A stretch of 64,000 nt of DNA from Weissella cibaria KACC 11862 (GCF_000193635.1 NZ_AEKT01000012.1:1-64000); one strand, 5' to 3'; positions 29,099 through 39,851 are shown, counted from the first letter of the stretch. Numbers and translations are program-made. The notes: generated by a model from the sequence alone, not told the origin.

Positions 29099-31474
29099 AT
29101 GAAAATTAATCAATTTGCGGTGGTCGACACACCGTTTGAAACACAATTAAAAGAACTCGCGACAATTGGTTTTTATGATGAACCAGTTCAGGTAGCACAC
29201 GCAAAAAATGCGACGGCGGTTTGGCGGGAGTTATTACGGATTGCCTTTCCAGAAGTGCAGGACGGTCGTGTGAAGTTCCGTGATATTGCCATTAACACTC
29301 GTGAGGATTTGGCTGGGTACTTAAATAGTGGTGCGCCAGTGACGGAAGAGGTGTTTAACGCCGTCGCTTTGCAATTGTTAGGTTTTGTTGAGGATGTTGA
29401 TTATACGTTCGACAAAGTGGCTGAAGCCGTGGCGACCATTAATTTGCCACTCTATCACAAGGCGCGACGTTGGGATGCGGATGATGTTTTGACAGCTTGG
29501 TACCAATTATTGGTGACGCATACACGTAATGGGCTGCAATTCATTGACGACCTAGCTAGTCGTGGGTATTTTATGAAGAACAACGTGCCACTGTTTTTCA
29601 ATGGTAAGGCAATGGCCACATTTGATACGAGTGCGTTAATTCGTGAAGTGGTGTACGTTGAGACGGACGTTGACACTGATGGCGATGGTGTCCGAGATTT
29701 GGTGCGCGCCGAGGTAATTCGACCAGATACTGGCGTTAAGGTGCCAACGCTCTTTACCGCGTCACCTTATTACCAAGGGCTAAATAATGAAGCGAATGAT
29801 GCGTTGGTTCACAATGTTGACGTCGCACTGTTACGCAAAACACCCAACACGTTGACGTATGAAGAGATTAAATATGAGCCTGAACAAGAAGCCTTGCCCG
29901 AAGCCCACGAAATTGCAGGCGAGGTGACTGAAACGACAGAATCGTTTACTGGTACGTCACATGTTGATTTAAACAATTATTTCTTGGCACGTGGCTTTGC
30001 GGTTGTCTATTCAGCTGGGGTCGGGACGCGTCATTCGGACGGGATGCAGGATACAGGGTCACCAGAACAGGTGGCTAGCATGCGGGCTGTTGTTGAGTGG
30101 TTGGCAGGTGACCGGCTGGCATTCATCGATAAGCACAGTGGTCAAACCATTAAAGCAAACTGGTCGAATGGTAAAGTGGCGATGACGGGTAAGTCTTACT
30201 TGGGGACACTGGCGACCGCGGTGGCAACAACCGGCGTACGCGGTCTGGAAACGGTGATTTCTGAAGCGGCGATTTCGGATTGGTATCAATACTACCGTGA
30301 TAACGGTTTGGTCATTGCGCCCGGTGGTTTCCCTGGCGAGGATATGGATGTCTTGGCGGAATTAGTGTATTCGCGCATGTTGGATAGTGCGGATTGGCAC
30401 CGTACCAAGATGCAATGGCATGGGTTCCAGCATGCAACGGCTGAGCATATGGATCGTACCACCGCTGATTACAATACGTACTGGGATGCGCGTAATTACC
30501 TAAATAATGTGCCAAATATTCAGGCTGATATTGTGATGGTCCATGGTTTGAATGATTGGAATGTTAAACCACGTCAGGTGTTCCGCTTATGGCAAAACTT
30601 ACAAAAATTGCCAGTAGTTAAGAAACTGTATCTTCACCAAGGACAACATATTTACATTAACAATAACCGCTCCCTTGATTTTGCGGATCAAATGAATTTG
30701 TGGTTGAGCTATAAGCTCTACGGTGTCCAAAATCAAGCAGCTAGCCAGTTACCAGATGTTACTTGGCAAGCAAATGATCAAGCTGAGACTTGGGAGACCG
30801 GGCATGAGTGGGGGACGACGACGCTTACAACATTGCCATTAGTTGCTGAAACGGCGACAGTTCAGTATGAAGACTGGCAAATCGCGGACGATTTTGCCGC
30901 GTATAAGCAAGATTTCAACGCGTGGCGCCAACAGATGTTGCAACGTGAGAATGACAAGTTAGATGTGAACCGGGTGGTTTTTGTGCAACCTGCTTTTGAA
31001 AAGGATATGGTCATTGATGGTGAAGTGACGTTACAATTACGGATTAAGTCATCGGCAGATGTTGGCTTAGTGAGCGCCATGCTGGTTGATTATGGTGAAG
31101 CCCGGCGTCTAGCAGCGACACCACGACCGCAGGGCGTGCTAATTGATCGTGGTACTGGATGGCAGCCGACGCCATTAGTGGAATTTCAATTGGCAAAACC
31201 AACGACTGAAAAGATGATTAGTATTGGTCACATCAATCTTCAGAATCGGACAGCACCATGGCGTGTGGATGACCTTGTGCCAGACGAATTTGTTGACGTG
31301 GCGCTCACCCTGCAACCAACCCGTTATCGATTGCCGGCTGGTCATCAGCTTGGTGTGATTATTTATGGTACTGACTTTGAAATGACGGTGCGCGGTAACC
31401 AAGATATTCGTTACACCATCGATGTCGAACAAAGCCAGTTAATTGTGCCATTACAGGACAACACACAAAAATAG
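29099..31474 (+). CDS. pepX: Xaa-Pro dipeptidyl-peptidase
   Basis: Serine peptidase releasing Xaa-Pro dipeptides, typical of dairy and plant lactic acid bacteria. 791 residues. Nucleophile Ser in TGKSYLGTLA (about 365), Asp in HGLNDWNVKPRQ, His in HQGQHIYINN; the N-terminal helical domain (about 1-140) and C-terminal jelly-roll domain (about 580-791) are present at usual length. ATG 29099 is preferred over GTG 29090 because AAAGGGG lies 8 bases upstream of it. Cytoplasmic, monocistronic. Confidence 0.95.
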   Translation: MKINQFAVVDTPFETQLKELATIGFYDEPVQVAHAKNATAVWRELLRIAFPEVQDGRVKFRDIAINTREDLAGYLNSGAPVTEEVFNAVALQLLGFVEDVDYTFDKVAEAVATINLPLYHKARRWDADDVLTAWYQLLVTHTRNGLQFIDDLASRGYFMKNNVPLFFNGKAMATFDTSALIREVVYVETDVDTDGDGVRDLVRAEVIRPDTGVKVPTLFTASPYYQGLNNEANDALVHNVDVALLRKTPNTLTYEEIKYEPEQEALPEAHEIAGEVTETTESFTGTSHVDLNNYFLARGFAVVYSAGVGTRHSDGMQDTGSPEQVASMRAVVEWLAGDRLAFIDKHSGQTIKANWSNGKVAMTGKSYLGTLATAVATTGVRGLETVISEAAISDWYQYYRDNGLVIAPGGFPGEDMDVLAELVYSRMLDSADWHRTKMQWHGFQHATAEHMDRTTADYNTYWDARNYLNNVPNIQADIVMVHGLNDWNVKPRQVFRLWQNLQKLPVVKKLYLHQGQHIYINNNRSLDFADQMNLWLSYKLYGVQNQAASQLPDVTWQANDQAETWETGHEWGTTTLTTLPLVAETATVQYEDWQIADDFAAYKQDFNAWRQQMLQRENDKLDVNRVVFVQPAFEKDMVIDGEVTLQLRIKSSADVGLVSAMLVDYGEARRLAATPRPQGVLIDRGTGWQPTPLVEFQLAKPTTEKMISIGHINLQNRTAPWRVDDLVPDEFVDVALTLQPTRYRLPAGHQLGVIIYGTDFEMTVRGNQDIRYTIDVEQSQLIVPLQDNTQK

Positions 31475-31548
31475 GATTATTTTTCCGCGTCATTGCCACT
31501 TTATGCTACCATGGTAACAATTGAGTTTAGAACGAGGGGGGGCAGACG

Positions 31549-32379
31549 ATGGATCGTAAGCTAATCGGCATAGATTTGGATAAAACAACACTAAATGACG
31601 CAGGCAAGGTATCTGACCGCACGCGTCGTACTTTACAAGCTGCGCAACGTGAAGGTCACATTGTTTCGATTGTGACTGGACGACCAGTGCGTTTGTCAAT
31701 GGACATCTATGACACGTTGGGATTGCAATCACCGATGATTAATTTTAACGGGTCATTGGGGCACAAGCCTTATCAACACTGGGATCATGAGTATTCATTT
31801 AATATCGACCGTGAAATTGCGTTTGATTTATTGGAAAATGCGCAGATGATGGGGATTGATACGGTGGTAGCCGAAAGTAAGAATGATGTTTGGGCAAACG
31901 GTAATGGTCCGCAGCGTGGGACGGAAGATGCTATTTTCTTCCCACAAGATGAAACAGGCCGCAAAATGTTAGACCGCTTGAATCTACAGACGGATGTTAA
32001 TGCCATTCTGATTCACGCCGAAAATGCCTTGCATCAATCACAAATTCAACATTTCGTGACGGACCGTTACGGGGCTGATCGTGTTAATGTCAAGACATGG
32101 GGTGGTGAGTCACCAGTGCTTGAAGTCGCACCAGCCGGGGTTTCAAAGGATACTGGCCTAGATGTCTTGCGCAAAGCCTATGATATTAAGCGCGATGATA
32201 TTTATGCGTTCGGTGACGAAATGAATGATTTCGAGATGATCGGCTATGCCACACATGGCGTGGTGATGAAGAACGGGAATCCAGAATTAAAGGCCATCGC
32301 GGATGATATGACGGACTATACCAACGAAGAAGATGGGCTGGCACGTTACCTTGAAAAGTTACTAAAATTGTCCCTTTAA
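31549..32379 (+). CDS. Cof-type HAD-IIB phosphatase
   Basis: 276 residues. Motif I GIDLDKTTL (about 7-15), motif II VTGRP (about 43), motif III Lys in AGVSKDTGLDVL (about 200) and motif IV FGDEMNDFEMIGYA (about 222-235) give a complete HAD phosphatase with a type IIB cap. Members act on sugar phosphates, nucleotides or FMN; the substrate cannot be read from sequence. GAGGGGGG precedes the ATG. A terminator follows. Confidence 0.9.
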   Translation: MDRKLIGIDLDKTTLNDAGKVSDRTRRTLQAAQREGHIVSIVTGRPVRLSMDIYDTLGLQSPMINFNGSLGHKPYQHWDHEYSFNIDREIAFDLLENAQMMGIDTVVAESKNDVWANGNGPQRGTEDAIFFPQDETGRKMLDRLNLQTDVNAILIHAENALHQSQIQHFVTDRYGADRVNVKTWGGESPVLEVAPAGVSKDTGLDVLRKAYDIKRDDIYAFGDEMNDFEMIGYATHGVVMKNGNPELKAIADDMTDYTNEEDGLARYLEKLLKLSL

Positions 32380-32398
32380 AAATCACTTAACAAATGTG

Positions 32399-32428
32399 AA
32401 AGCACTGTGCAAGAGCAGTGCTTTTTTT
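32399..32428 (+). terminator. rho-independent terminator
   Basis: AAAGCACTG, loop, CAGTGCTTTTTTT. Confidence 0.9.
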
Positions 32429-32483
32429 GCGCAGTAAAAACGTGTAAAATAGAGTTTGAATACATAATAAAAGGAGCGCTGTG

Positions 32484-33884
32484 ATGGCGGAGTTACCAGA
32501 AGGATTTGAAGAAAAATACCGCCAACTATTAGGCGATGAGGCAGATGCATTTATCGAATCATTTGATAAGCCTGTCGTAAAGGCATTTCGCCAGAACCCC
32601 TTGAAGGCCAATATGGACTTATATGACACTGAGTCCGACGGCAAAGTACCATGGGGAAAATGGGGCAACTATGGGGCCGTGAAAGGCCACTCTGTTGACC
32701 ACACAACGGGTGTCATTTACTCACAAGAACCGTCTGCACAGTTGGTTGGCGAATTAGCCCGGCCTAAGCCTGGTGAACGCGTGTTGGACTTAGCGGCTGC
32801 ACCAGGTGGTAAAACAACCCACTTGGCGTCGTTTATGGAGCAAAAGGGTTTGTTAGTGTCTAACGAAATCTTCCGTAAGCGAGCAGCAATCTTGAGTGAA
32901 AATGTCGAACGTTTTGGGGTACAAAACGCGATTGTGACGAATCATTCACCACAGGAATTGTCACCGAAGTTCCCACAATACTTCGATAAAATTGTGTTGG
33001 ATGCGCCATGTTCAGGTGAGGGGATGTTCCGTAAAGATCCCGCTGCGATTAAGTATTGGCATGAGCACTACCCAGAAGAGAACGCCACCCGTCAACGTGA
33101 GATTTTGGAAGAAGCAGTTAAGATGCTAAAGCCAGGTGGCCAATTGGTCTACTCAACTTGCACGTTCGCCCCTGAAGAAGATGAGCGCATTATCGCTTGG
33201 CTAATCAGTGAACGTCCTGACTTGGAAATTGTCGATGCAGATAAATATGAAGGCATGGATGATGGTAAGCCAGAATGGGCTGACGGAAACCCTGATTTGA
33301 AGAAGACGGCCCGTTTGTTCCCACACCACTCAGATGGTGAAGGACACTTCATGGCCAAGTTAGTTTCAAATCAAACCGAAGACGACTATGTTGCTAAGGA
33401 ACCTAAGTTGGCGAAGTCAAACTTGACGAAGGACCAACGAGCACTTTGGCAAGATTTCCGAACTGATTTCTTACCGGATTACGACCCAGCGTTGTTGATT
33501 GCGTTCGGTGATCAAGTCTACGCGGCCCCAGAAGGAACGCCTGATTTGACCGGCCTACAAGTGATGCGGGTTGGGGTCCACTTAGGAACGCTGAAAAAGA
33601 AGCGTTTTGAGCCAAGTTTGGCATTGGCGTTAGCATTGCACCCGGATCAATTCACCCGTCGCTACGAAGTGACTGATGAAGAATGGGCCAAGTATGTTCA
33701 CGGTGATACATTTATGATTCGTGACCGTGAGCAGTACAAAAATGGCTGGTACTTGCTAGAAATTGGTGGAAACGGTACTGGCTTTGGTAAGTTGGTTGAT
33801 GGTCAAATGAAAAACTTCTATCCGAAGGGGTTACGTTTCCAAGTTCGCGAAGAGAAAAACGAATTGTCTGACGATATGTACTAA
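32484..33884 (+). CDS. RNA m5C methyltransferase (RsmF/NOL1-NOP2-sun family)
   Basis: 466 residues. SAM-binding motif I VLDLAAAPGGKTTHLAS (about 98-114), motif IV DAPCSGEGMFRK with the first Cys (about 172) and motif VI VYSTCTFAPEED with the catalytic Cys (about 222). The C-terminal third (about 300-466) has the PUA-like region of RsmF/YebU-type enzymes, which methylate 16S rRNA. ATG 32484 follows AAGGAG by 7 bases; the GTG at 32481 is the alternative. Confidence 0.9.
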   Translation: MAELPEGFEEKYRQLLGDEADAFIESFDKPVVKAFRQNPLKANMDLYDTESDGKVPWGKWGNYGAVKGHSVDHTTGVIYSQEPSAQLVGELARPKPGERVLDLAAAPGGKTTHLASFMEQKGLLVSNEIFRKRAAILSENVERFGVQNAIVTNHSPQELSPKFPQYFDKIVLDAPCSGEGMFRKDPAAIKYWHEHYPEENATRQREILEEAVKMLKPGGQLVYSTCTFAPEEDERIIAWLISERPDLEIVDADKYEGMDDGKPEWADGNPDLKKTARLFPHHSDGEGHFMAKLVSNQTEDDYVAKEPKLAKSNLTKDQRALWQDFRTDFLPDYDPALLIAFGDQVYAAPEGTPDLTGLQVMRVGVHLGTLKKKRFEPSLALALALHPDQFTRRYEVTDEEWAKYVHGDTFMIRDREQYKNGWYLLEIGGNGTGFGKLVDGQMKNFYPKGLRFQVREEKNELSDDMY

Positions 33885-33937
33885 ACTGCGTTATTCTTTG
33901 GTAAGATAGAATTATTACAGCGTTGAAAGGAATGCAC

Positions 33938-34249
33938 ATGGCAAACGAGCAAATTACACGTGAAGAAGTTGAACACGTTGCCAACTTGGCAAAGTTGACT
34001 TTGACGGACGCAGAAGCTGACATGTTCACGGATCACTTGGAGAAGATTTTTGAAGTGGTCACGACATTGTCAGAAGTTGATACGGAAGGTGTTGCACCAA
34101 CGTATTCAGTTACTGAAATGCGGACAGTGTTGCGTGAAGATGTGGCTGTAAACGCCCACCAGTCAGCAGAATTGTTGGCAAACGCACCAGAACACACGGA
34201 TACCTTGATTAAGGTGCCAGCTATTCTTGATGAAGGAGCAGAGGGCTAA
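33938..34249 (+). CDS. gatC: Asp/Glu-tRNA amidotransferase subunit C
   Basis: 103-residue GatC, the small clamp subunit stabilising GatA/Gat[21 protein letters not shown] (N-terminal helix) and the C-terminal LRED...[15 protein letters not shown] are the family landmarks. ATG 33938 follows AAAGG at 33926-33930. Its stop overlaps the gatA start (TAATG), as gatA does with gatB, so the three subunits are made in coupled fashion. Confidence 0.95.
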   Translation: MANEQITREEVEHVANLAKLTLTDAEADMFTDHLEKIFEVVTTLSEVDTEGVAPTYSVTEMRTVLREDVAVNAHQSAELLANAPEHTDTLIKVPAILDEGAEG

Positions 34250-35706
34250 TGGATTTCTTGCACACAGATTTGGAAACCTTGCACGAACAACTCGTGAACA
34301 AGGAAATCACAGCCGTTGAGTTGGCAGAAGCAACGTTGTCAAACATTGCTGCAACTGACGATACGTATGAAGCCTTTATCACAGTGATGAAGGATGAAGC
34401 TTTGGCAGAAGCTAAGGCAATTGATGAAGCCGGCATTGACCCAGACAACATCTTGTCAGGTATTCCATATGGTATCAAGGACAACTTGGTAACTAAGGGT
34501 GTCACAACAACTGCTGCTTCAAAGATTTTGCAAAACTTTAAGCCAATTTACGATGCAACGGTTATCGAAAAGTTGCGCGCTAACGGTGCTGTTGGCGTTG
34601 GTAAGTTGAACATGGACGAATTTGCCATGGGTTCAACCAGCGAAACGTCATATTATCGTAAGACGAAGAACGCTTGGGACCAAACCAAGGTGCCTGGTGG
34701 TTCATCTGGTGGATCTGCCGTTGCCGTTGCAGCTGGTCAAGTGCCATTTGCATTGGGAACTGACACGGGTGGTTCAATCCGTCAACCAGCGGCCTTTAAC
34801 GGTATCGTTGGTATGAAGCCAACTTACGGTCGTGTATCACGTTGGGGTGTTATCGCCTTTGCGTCATCATTGGACCAAGTAGGGGTCTTCACCCGCACGG
34901 TTAAGGACAACGCTCGCGTTTTGTCAGCGATGGCTGGACAAGATGAGAAGGATCAAACATCATCAGATATTGCGGTGCCTGATTTCACAGCGAACTTGAC
35001 GGGTGATATCAAGGGCTTGAAGATTGCGGTGCCAACGGAATACTTTGGAGCTGGTATCAATGCCGATGTTAAGGCCACAATCAAGGCTGGTATTGCTAAG
35101 TTGCAAGAGCTCGGCGCAGAAGTCGAAGAAGTGTCATTGCCACACACCAAGTACGGCGTGGCAGCTTACTACATTTTGGGTTCAGCTGAAGCATCGTCAA
35201 ACTTGCAACGTTTCGATGGTATTCGCTACGGCTTCCGTCCAGAAGGTGTGAAGAACTTGGATGACTTGTATGTCCAAACGCGTTCACAAGGTTTCGGTGA
35301 CGAAGTGAAGCGCCGTATCATGTTGGGAACGTATTCATTGTCAGCCGGTACTTACGATGCCTTCTTTAAGAAGGCTGCGCAAGTGCGTACGTTGATGAAC
35401 GAAGACTTCCAAAATGTGTTTGCGAAGTACGATTTGATTATCGCACCAACGACGCCAAATGTTGCTTACAACTTTGGTGCCAATGAGGATGATCCTGAAG
35501 TCACTTACATGAATGACGTTTTGACAATTCCAGTTAACATGGCTGGTTTGCCAGGAATGTCAGTACCAGCTGGTTTTGTTAACGGTTTGCCAGTTGGCAT
35601 GCAATTTATTGCAAACCGCTTCCAAGAAGAGACAATTTACCGTGCTGCCTACGCTTATGAGCAAGCAACACGTTTGTTCGAACAAGTACCGGGGGGTAAC
35701 AAGTAA
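34249..35706 (+). CDS. gatA: Asp/Glu-tRNA amidotransferase subunit A
   Basis: 485-residue amidase subunit that frees ammonia from glutamine for conversion of Glu-tRNA(Gln)/Asp-tRNA(Asn). Amidase-signature triad: Lys in GIPYGIKDN (about 76), Ser in [16 protein letters not shown] (cis-Ser, about 151) and nucleophile Ser in [11 protein letters not shown] (about 175). Codon use is strongly biased (AAG, TTG, GGT), as expected for high expression. Confidence 0.97.
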   Translation: MDFLHTDLETLHEQLVNKEITAVELAEATLSNIAATDDTYEAFITVMKDEALAEAKAIDEAGIDPDNILSGIPYGIKDNLVTKGVTTTAASKILQNFKPIYDATVIEKLRANGAVGVGKLNMDEFAMGSTSETSYYRKTKNAWDQTKVPGGSSGGSAVAVAAGQVPFALGTDTGGSIRQPAAFNGIVGMKPTYGRVSRWGVIAFASSLDQVGVFTRTVKDNARVLSAMAGQDEKDQTSSDIAVPDFTANLTGDIKGLKIAVPTEYFGAGINADVKATIKAGIAKLQELGAEVEEVSLPHTKYGVAAYYILGSAEASSNLQRFDGIRYGFRPEGVKNLDDLYVQTRSQGFGDEVKRRIMLGTYSLSAGTYDAFFKKAAQVRTLMNEDFQNVFAKYDLIIAPTTPNVAYNFGANEDDPEVTYMNDVLTIPVNMAGLPGMSVPAGFVNGLPVGMQFIANRFQEETIYRAAYAYEQATRLFEQVPGGNK

Positions 35707-37151
35707 TGGCTGTGCCGAATTTTGAAACGACGATTGGTCTTGAAGTCCACGTTGAGTTGAAGACAAACTCAAAGGCAATGTCACCATCACCTGTACAATA
35801 TGGTGCTGAGCCTAACGCAAATACAAATGTCATTGATTGGGGTTACCCTGGTGTTTTGCCACAAGCAAATAAGGGTGCGTTGGAATACGGTATGATGGCC
35901 GCTTTGGCTTTGAATGCTGAGGTTACACGTGATTTGCACTGGGACCGTAAGAATTACTTCTACCCAGATAACCCTAAGGCATACCAAATCACACAACAAC
36001 AAGAACCAATCGGCCGTAATGGTTGGTTGGAGATCGAGTTTGAGGGTGAGAAGAAGCGTGTGGGTATCACGGAACTGCACGTTGAAGAAGATGCTGGTAA
36101 GAACACCCACGGGACGGATGGCTACTCATATGTTGACTTGAACCGTCAAGGAACACCATTGATTGAAATCGTTGGGGCCCCTGATATTTCATCACCAGAC
36201 GAGGCCTACGCCTACCTTGAAGCTTTGCGTCAAGCCATCCAATTTACGGGTATCTCAGACGTTAAGATGCAAGAAGGGTCAATGCGTGTCGACGCCAACA
36301 TCTCAATTCGCCCAGTCGGTTCTAAGGAATACGGTACAAAGGTCGAGTTGAAGAACTTGAACTCATTCAACTATGTGCGTAAGGCATTGGCGTTCGAAGA
36401 AGATCGTCACGCTAAGATTTACATGGCTGGTGGCACAATCAAGCAACAAACACGTCGCTTTGATGAAGCAACTGGTGAGACAATCTTGATGCGTGAGAAG
36501 GAAACGGCTGATGATTATCGTTACTTCCCAGAACCTGATTTGACACCAGTCCATGTGACTGACGAATGGATTGCAGAAGTCCGTGCGAAGTTGCCAGAAT
36601 CAGCAACTGAACGTAAGGCGCGCTATGTTGATGAACTTGGTTTGGAAGTCTATGACTCAGAAGTTTTGACGCAAACATTGGCGATGGCAAACTTCTTCGA
36701 CGCAACCGTTGCAGAAGGTGCCGATCCAAAGCGTTCAGCTAACTACTTGATGGGTGATGTCAACGCGTACTTGAACGAGAAGCAAGTTGATTTGGAAGAG
36801 ACTGCTTTGACACCAGCACACTTGGCCGGCATGATTAAGTTGATTGATGACGGTACGATTTCAACGAAGATGGCTAAGAAGGTCTTTGCAGCGATTACGC
36901 AAGGTGAAGACCCTGTCGAATACGTTGAGGCCAATGGCTTGAAGCAATTGTCTGATCCAGCTGTTTTGACGCCAATTATTGACGGTATTTTGGATGACAA
37001 TGAGCAATCAATCATTGACTTCCACAATGGTAAGGACCGTGCGGTTGGCTTCTTGGTTGGTAAGATCATGAAGGAAACTAAGGGTAATGCAAATCCAAAT
37101 GTTGTTAACGAATTGTTGATGGCTGGTTTGCAAGCTCGTAAGCCCGAATAA
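35706..37151 (+). CDS. gatB: Asp/Glu-tRNA amidotransferase subunit B
   Basis: 481-residue subunit that activates the misacylated tRNA with ATP and transfers ammonia. Start [15 protein letters not shown] and signature [17 protein letters not shown] are present; the C-terminal tRNA-binding YqeY-like domain (about 410-481) is complete, ending [20 protein letters not shown] and [12 protein letters not shown]. Overlaps gatA by one base. Confidence 0.97.
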   Translation: MAVPNFETTIGLEVHVELKTNSKAMSPSPVQYGAEPNANTNVIDWGYPGVLPQANKGALEYGMMAALALNAEVTRDLHWDRKNYFYPDNPKAYQITQQQEPIGRNGWLEIEFEGEKKRVGITELHVEEDAGKNTHGTDGYSYVDLNRQGTPLIEIVGAPDISSPDEAYAYLEALRQAIQFTGISDVKMQEGSMRVDANISIRPVGSKEYGTKVELKNLNSFNYVRKALAFEEDRHAKIYMAGGTIKQQTRRFDEATGETILMREKETADDYRYFPEPDLTPVHVTDEWIAEVRAKLPESATERKARYVDELGLEVYDSEVLTQTLAMANFFDATVAEGADPKRSANYLMGDVNAYLNEKQVDLEETALTPAHLAGMIKLIDDGTISTKMAKKVFAAITQGEDPVEYVEANGLKQLSDPAVLTPIIDGILDDNEQSIIDFHNGKDRAVGFLVGKIMKETKGNANPNVVNELLMAGLQARKPE

Positions 37152-37254
37152 GAAGCGCAAGCAACACTCTGTTGTAAAGCTAACTTTAGGCTCGGTGTAG
37201 GAAACTCTATACCGGGCAGTACATATAATTATTTCTAAGAGGAGAAACACAGCT

Positions 37255-38211
37255 ATGAAGCGTGCACGTATCATTTATAACCCAACCTCTGGGCGTGAGG
37301 CGATTCGTCGTGATTTGGTTGATATTTTAAATGTTTATGAACAAGCTGGTTATGAAACCAGTGCGTTTGCTACAACGCCTGAGCCTAATTCAGCGTTAAA
37401 TGAGGCGCGTCGAGCTGCGGAAGCTGGGTTTGATTTGCTGATTGCGGCCGGTGGTGACGGTACAATCAATGAAGTTGTTAACGGCATTGCGCCATTGGAT
37501 AAGCGCCCAATGTTGGCGATTATTCCGGCTGGGACAACCAATGACTATGCACGTGCTTTGCGCATTCCACGTGAGGATCCGCTAGCGGCTGCTAAGGTCA
37601 TCCTAAAGGGCAAGGCCGCTAAGATGGATGTTGGACGCGCCAATGACACGTATTTTATTAACATCGCAGCTGGTGGCTCATTGTCTGAATTGACGTATTC
37701 AGTCCCATCAAAGCTTAAGTCAATGTATGGATACCTGGCCTATGTTGTGAAGGGTGCTGAAATGTTGACTCGTGTGGCACCAATGAATTTGCGCGTTAAG
37801 TATGACGATGGTGAATTTGAAGGTACTTCATCAATGTTTTTCCTGGCCTTAACTAATTCAGTCGGCGGTTTTGAACAAATCGTGCCAGATGCTAAGTTGG
37901 ACGATGGTAAGTTTACGTTGTTGGTGGTTAAGACAACAAAGTTCGCTGAAATCTTGGGCTTAATTTCAGAAGTGCTAACTGGTAAGCACGTCGATGATCC
38001 AAACTTGTTGTATGTAAAATCAGAAAATGTTGAAATTACACCATTAGATGAAAATGCTAAGATTATGATTAACTTGGATGGCGAGTACGGTGGGGATGCA
38101 CCGGTCGTCTTTAAGAATTATCACGCCCACATCGCAATGGTTGCGAATGTTGATGATATGCCAAGTGATAACTTGATTAAGGCCCCAATCTTATTGGATG
38201 AACACAAGTAA
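37255..38211 (+). CDS. dagK: diacylglycerol kinase (DgkB/YerQ type)
   Basis: 318 residues, soluble lipid kinase that recycles diacylglycerol from lipoteichoic acid synthesis. RARIIYNPTSGRE at the N-terminus, nucleotide-binding AAGGDGTINEVVNGI (about 62-76), IPAGTTNDYARAL (about 92-104) and NLDGEYGGDAP (about 262-272) are the DagK motifs. AAGAGGAGAAA precedes the ATG; a TATAAT at 37224-37229 suggests an own promoter, although gatCAB lies directly upstream. dagK next to gatCAB is a common gene order in Firmicutes. Confidence 0.93.
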   Translation: MKRARIIYNPTSGREAIRRDLVDILNVYEQAGYETSAFATTPEPNSALNEARRAAEAGFDLLIAAGGDGTINEVVNGIAPLDKRPMLAIIPAGTTNDYARALRIPREDPLAAAKVILKGKAAKMDVGRANDTYFINIAAGGSLSELTYSVPSKLKSMYGYLAYVVKGAEMLTRVAPMNLRVKYDDGEFEGTSSMFFLALTNSVGGFEQIVPDAKLDDGKFTLLVVKTTKFAEILGLISEVLTGKHVDDPNLLYVKSENVEITPLDENAKIMINLDGEYGGDAPVVFKNYHAHIAMVANVDDMPSDNLIKAPILLDEHK

Positions 38212-38247
38212 AAAAAGAGCCTGCCAGATGTTCTGGTAGGCTCTTTT
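38211..38247 (+). terminator. rho-independent terminator
   Basis: AAAAAAGAGCCTGCCAG pairs with CTGGTAGGCTCTTTT. Confidence 0.9.
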
Positions 38248-38260
38248 GTGAGGAATGAAC

Positions 38261-38704
38261 ATGTTTGGAAAAAAGAAAACCAGTGTCGCGCAGCCTGCTA
38301 ATACAAAGCACGCTTTCTACCAACAATTAGCCCATCATACTAAGCGAGCATGGGATATGGCAATTGCATTGGCACAATTAGATACCTTGCCAACTGATGC
38401 CACGCAGCGACAGAGTTTACATGTTGATGTGTCACAACCAGATGGTCGTCGCGGTGAGGGTCTGACATCAGTATCATTTTATGTTGATCCTGAAGAGATG
38501 CGACCTGTGTTTGTAGCGAAGCGCGATGAACAAGCCTCGATCGCAGCGGAATATCTTGAGTCGTTGCTGCTTAGCCCAGATTTAACGACGCGTGACCGTG
38601 ATTTGGTGGCGACGCTACGTGATATGCAGCAAAACCAGGCATATGATTTAATATTGAAAACATTATTAAATCATAATGTCATCACACGGCGTGATATAAA
38701 CTGA
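38261..38704 (+). CDS. unknown 147-residue protein
   Basis: ATG 38261 is chosen because AGGA (38251-38254) is 6 bases before it; the ATG at 38255 touches the site. The protein starts MFGKKKTSVAQPANTKHAFY; it is polar, has no membrane segment and contains VSFYVDPEEMRPVFVAKRDE (about 70-89) and a helical C-terminus. No domain recognised. Flanked by terminators on both sides, so expressed alone. Confidence 0.65.
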   Translation: MFGKKKTSVAQPANTKHAFYQQLAHHTKRAWDMAIALAQLDTLPTDATQRQSLHVDVSQPDGRRGEGLTSVSFYVDPEEMRPVFVAKRDEQASIAAEYLESLLLSPDLTTRDRDLVATLRDMQQNQAYDLILKTLLNHNVITRRDIN

Positions 38705-38786
38705 TGGCGGGGCATGGTTTCATCGCACGCAAATAGTTGTTTTTTCACGAATTTAGACTATTATAAAGGTACAGCGTAATCTTAGA

Positions 38787-38819
38787 CGTCGTCCTGCACC
38801 AGGGACGGCGTTTTTTTTT
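38787..38819 (+). terminator. rho-independent terminator
   Basis: CGTCGTCC (38787-38794) pairs with GGACGGCG (38803-38810), followed by T9. A TTGTTT-16-TATTAT promoter-like pair at 38737-38764 lies just upstream, so a transcript of about 50 bases is possible. Confidence 0.7.
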
Positions 38820-38827
38820 ATAGACGT

Positions 38828-38870
38828 AAAAAGCACCCGTTTAGGCCTAAAACCTAAGCGGGTGCTTTTG
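38828..38870. terminator. terminator of the metal ABC operon
   Basis: AAAAAGCACCCGTTTAGG pairs with CCTAAGCGGGTGCTTTT; on the minus strand the run of T follows the stem. Confidence 0.9.
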
Positions 38871-38877
38871 TAATACT

Positions 38878-39822
38878 TTACTTTGACGTCAAACCATCAT
38901 AGATTGTTTGTGCGTTGTGGTTCAACAAATCGTAGTACGTTGGGACAACGCCAGACTGCTTTGAAACAGAATCCGTCCACAACTCACCAGCAATGTGTGA
39001 GTTGATTTGTGAGATAACCGTTTGCATTGGCTTGTCTGATTCACCTTGCTCAACAAAGGTTGCGCGAACCTTTTCGCCTTGCAAAGCTTCAACCAACGTG
39101 CGGATTTGTGAAGGGGTACCATTTGATTCAGTATCGATTTCCCAGATGAAGTATGGCTTCAAACCAAAGTCACGGGCGAAGTAGGCCATGGCACCTTCTT
39201 GCGTAACCAACTTCTTATCATCAGCAGGCAAAGCGGCAAACTTAGCGTGCCACTTGTCATACAACTTTTGCAACTTTGCTTCATAAGCCGTTGCACGCTT
39301 AGCATAATAAGCCTTGTGGGCAGGATCCTTCTTTTCAAGGACCTTGGCAATGTTAGCAGCGTAAGTCTTACCTTCTAGTACACCGTTCCAAGCGTGGGGG
39401 TTATCTTGACCAGCCACACCAGCTGTCGTTAGCTTAATTGTCTTAATGCCGTCCGTCACGTTGAAGATTTCCTTACCAGCGTGCTTATCGGTGGTCTTCA
39501 TCAACTTATCAAACCAACCTGAGCCACCCTTTTCCAAGTTCAAGCCGTTTGCAAAGACGATTGCGGCGTCTTGCGTACGCTTAACATCGGTTGGGGTAGG
39601 GTCATAATCGTGTTGGTCAGCCCCAATTGCGGTAATCGTGTGGGCATTAACGTACTTACCACCGATTTCTTCAGAAATTTGATTAATAATTGAAAATGAT
39701 GAGACAACGTTCAAACGGCCGTCAGCTGCACGACCATCTGACTGATCGTTGCGGTGCATCAAACCAAATGCAACAGCAACAACCACAACAAGGGCAACAA
39801 TAATCCCAATAATGCGCTTCAT
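38878..39822 (-). CDS. metal ABC transporter substrate-binding protein (cluster A-I, Mn/Zn)
   Basis: 314 residues. The N-terminal hydrophobic segment IIGIIVALVVVVAVAFGLM lacks a lipobox cysteine, so it is a membrane-anchored rather than classic lipoprotein. Metal ligands as in PsaA/MtsA: His in ADQHDYDPTP (about 72), His in QDNPHAW (about 142), Glu in VTQEGAMAYF (about 209) and Asp in LWTDSVSKQSG (about 284). The missing His-rich loop favours Mn2+ over Zn2+ (family knowledge). Third gene of the minus-strand operon, 29 bases after the permease gene. Confidence 0.9.
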   Translation of the reverse strand: MKRIIGIIVALVVVVAVAFGLMHRNDQSDGRAADGRLNVVSSFSIINQISEEIGGKYVNAHTITAIGADQHDYDPTPTDVKRTQDAAIVFANGLNLEKGGSGWFDKLMKTTDKHAGKEIFNVTDGIKTIKLTTAGVAGQDNPHAWNGVLEGKTYAANIAKVLEKKDPAHKAYYAKRATAYEAKLQKLYDKWHAKFAALPADDKKLVTQEGAMAYFARDFGLKPYFIWEIDTESNGTPSQIRTLVEALQGEKVRATFVEQGESDKPMQTVISQINSHIAGELWTDSVSKQSGVVPTYYDLLNHNAQTIYDGLTSK

Positions 39823-39851
39823 AAAACTAAACTCCTAATTGTTTAAAAAGA

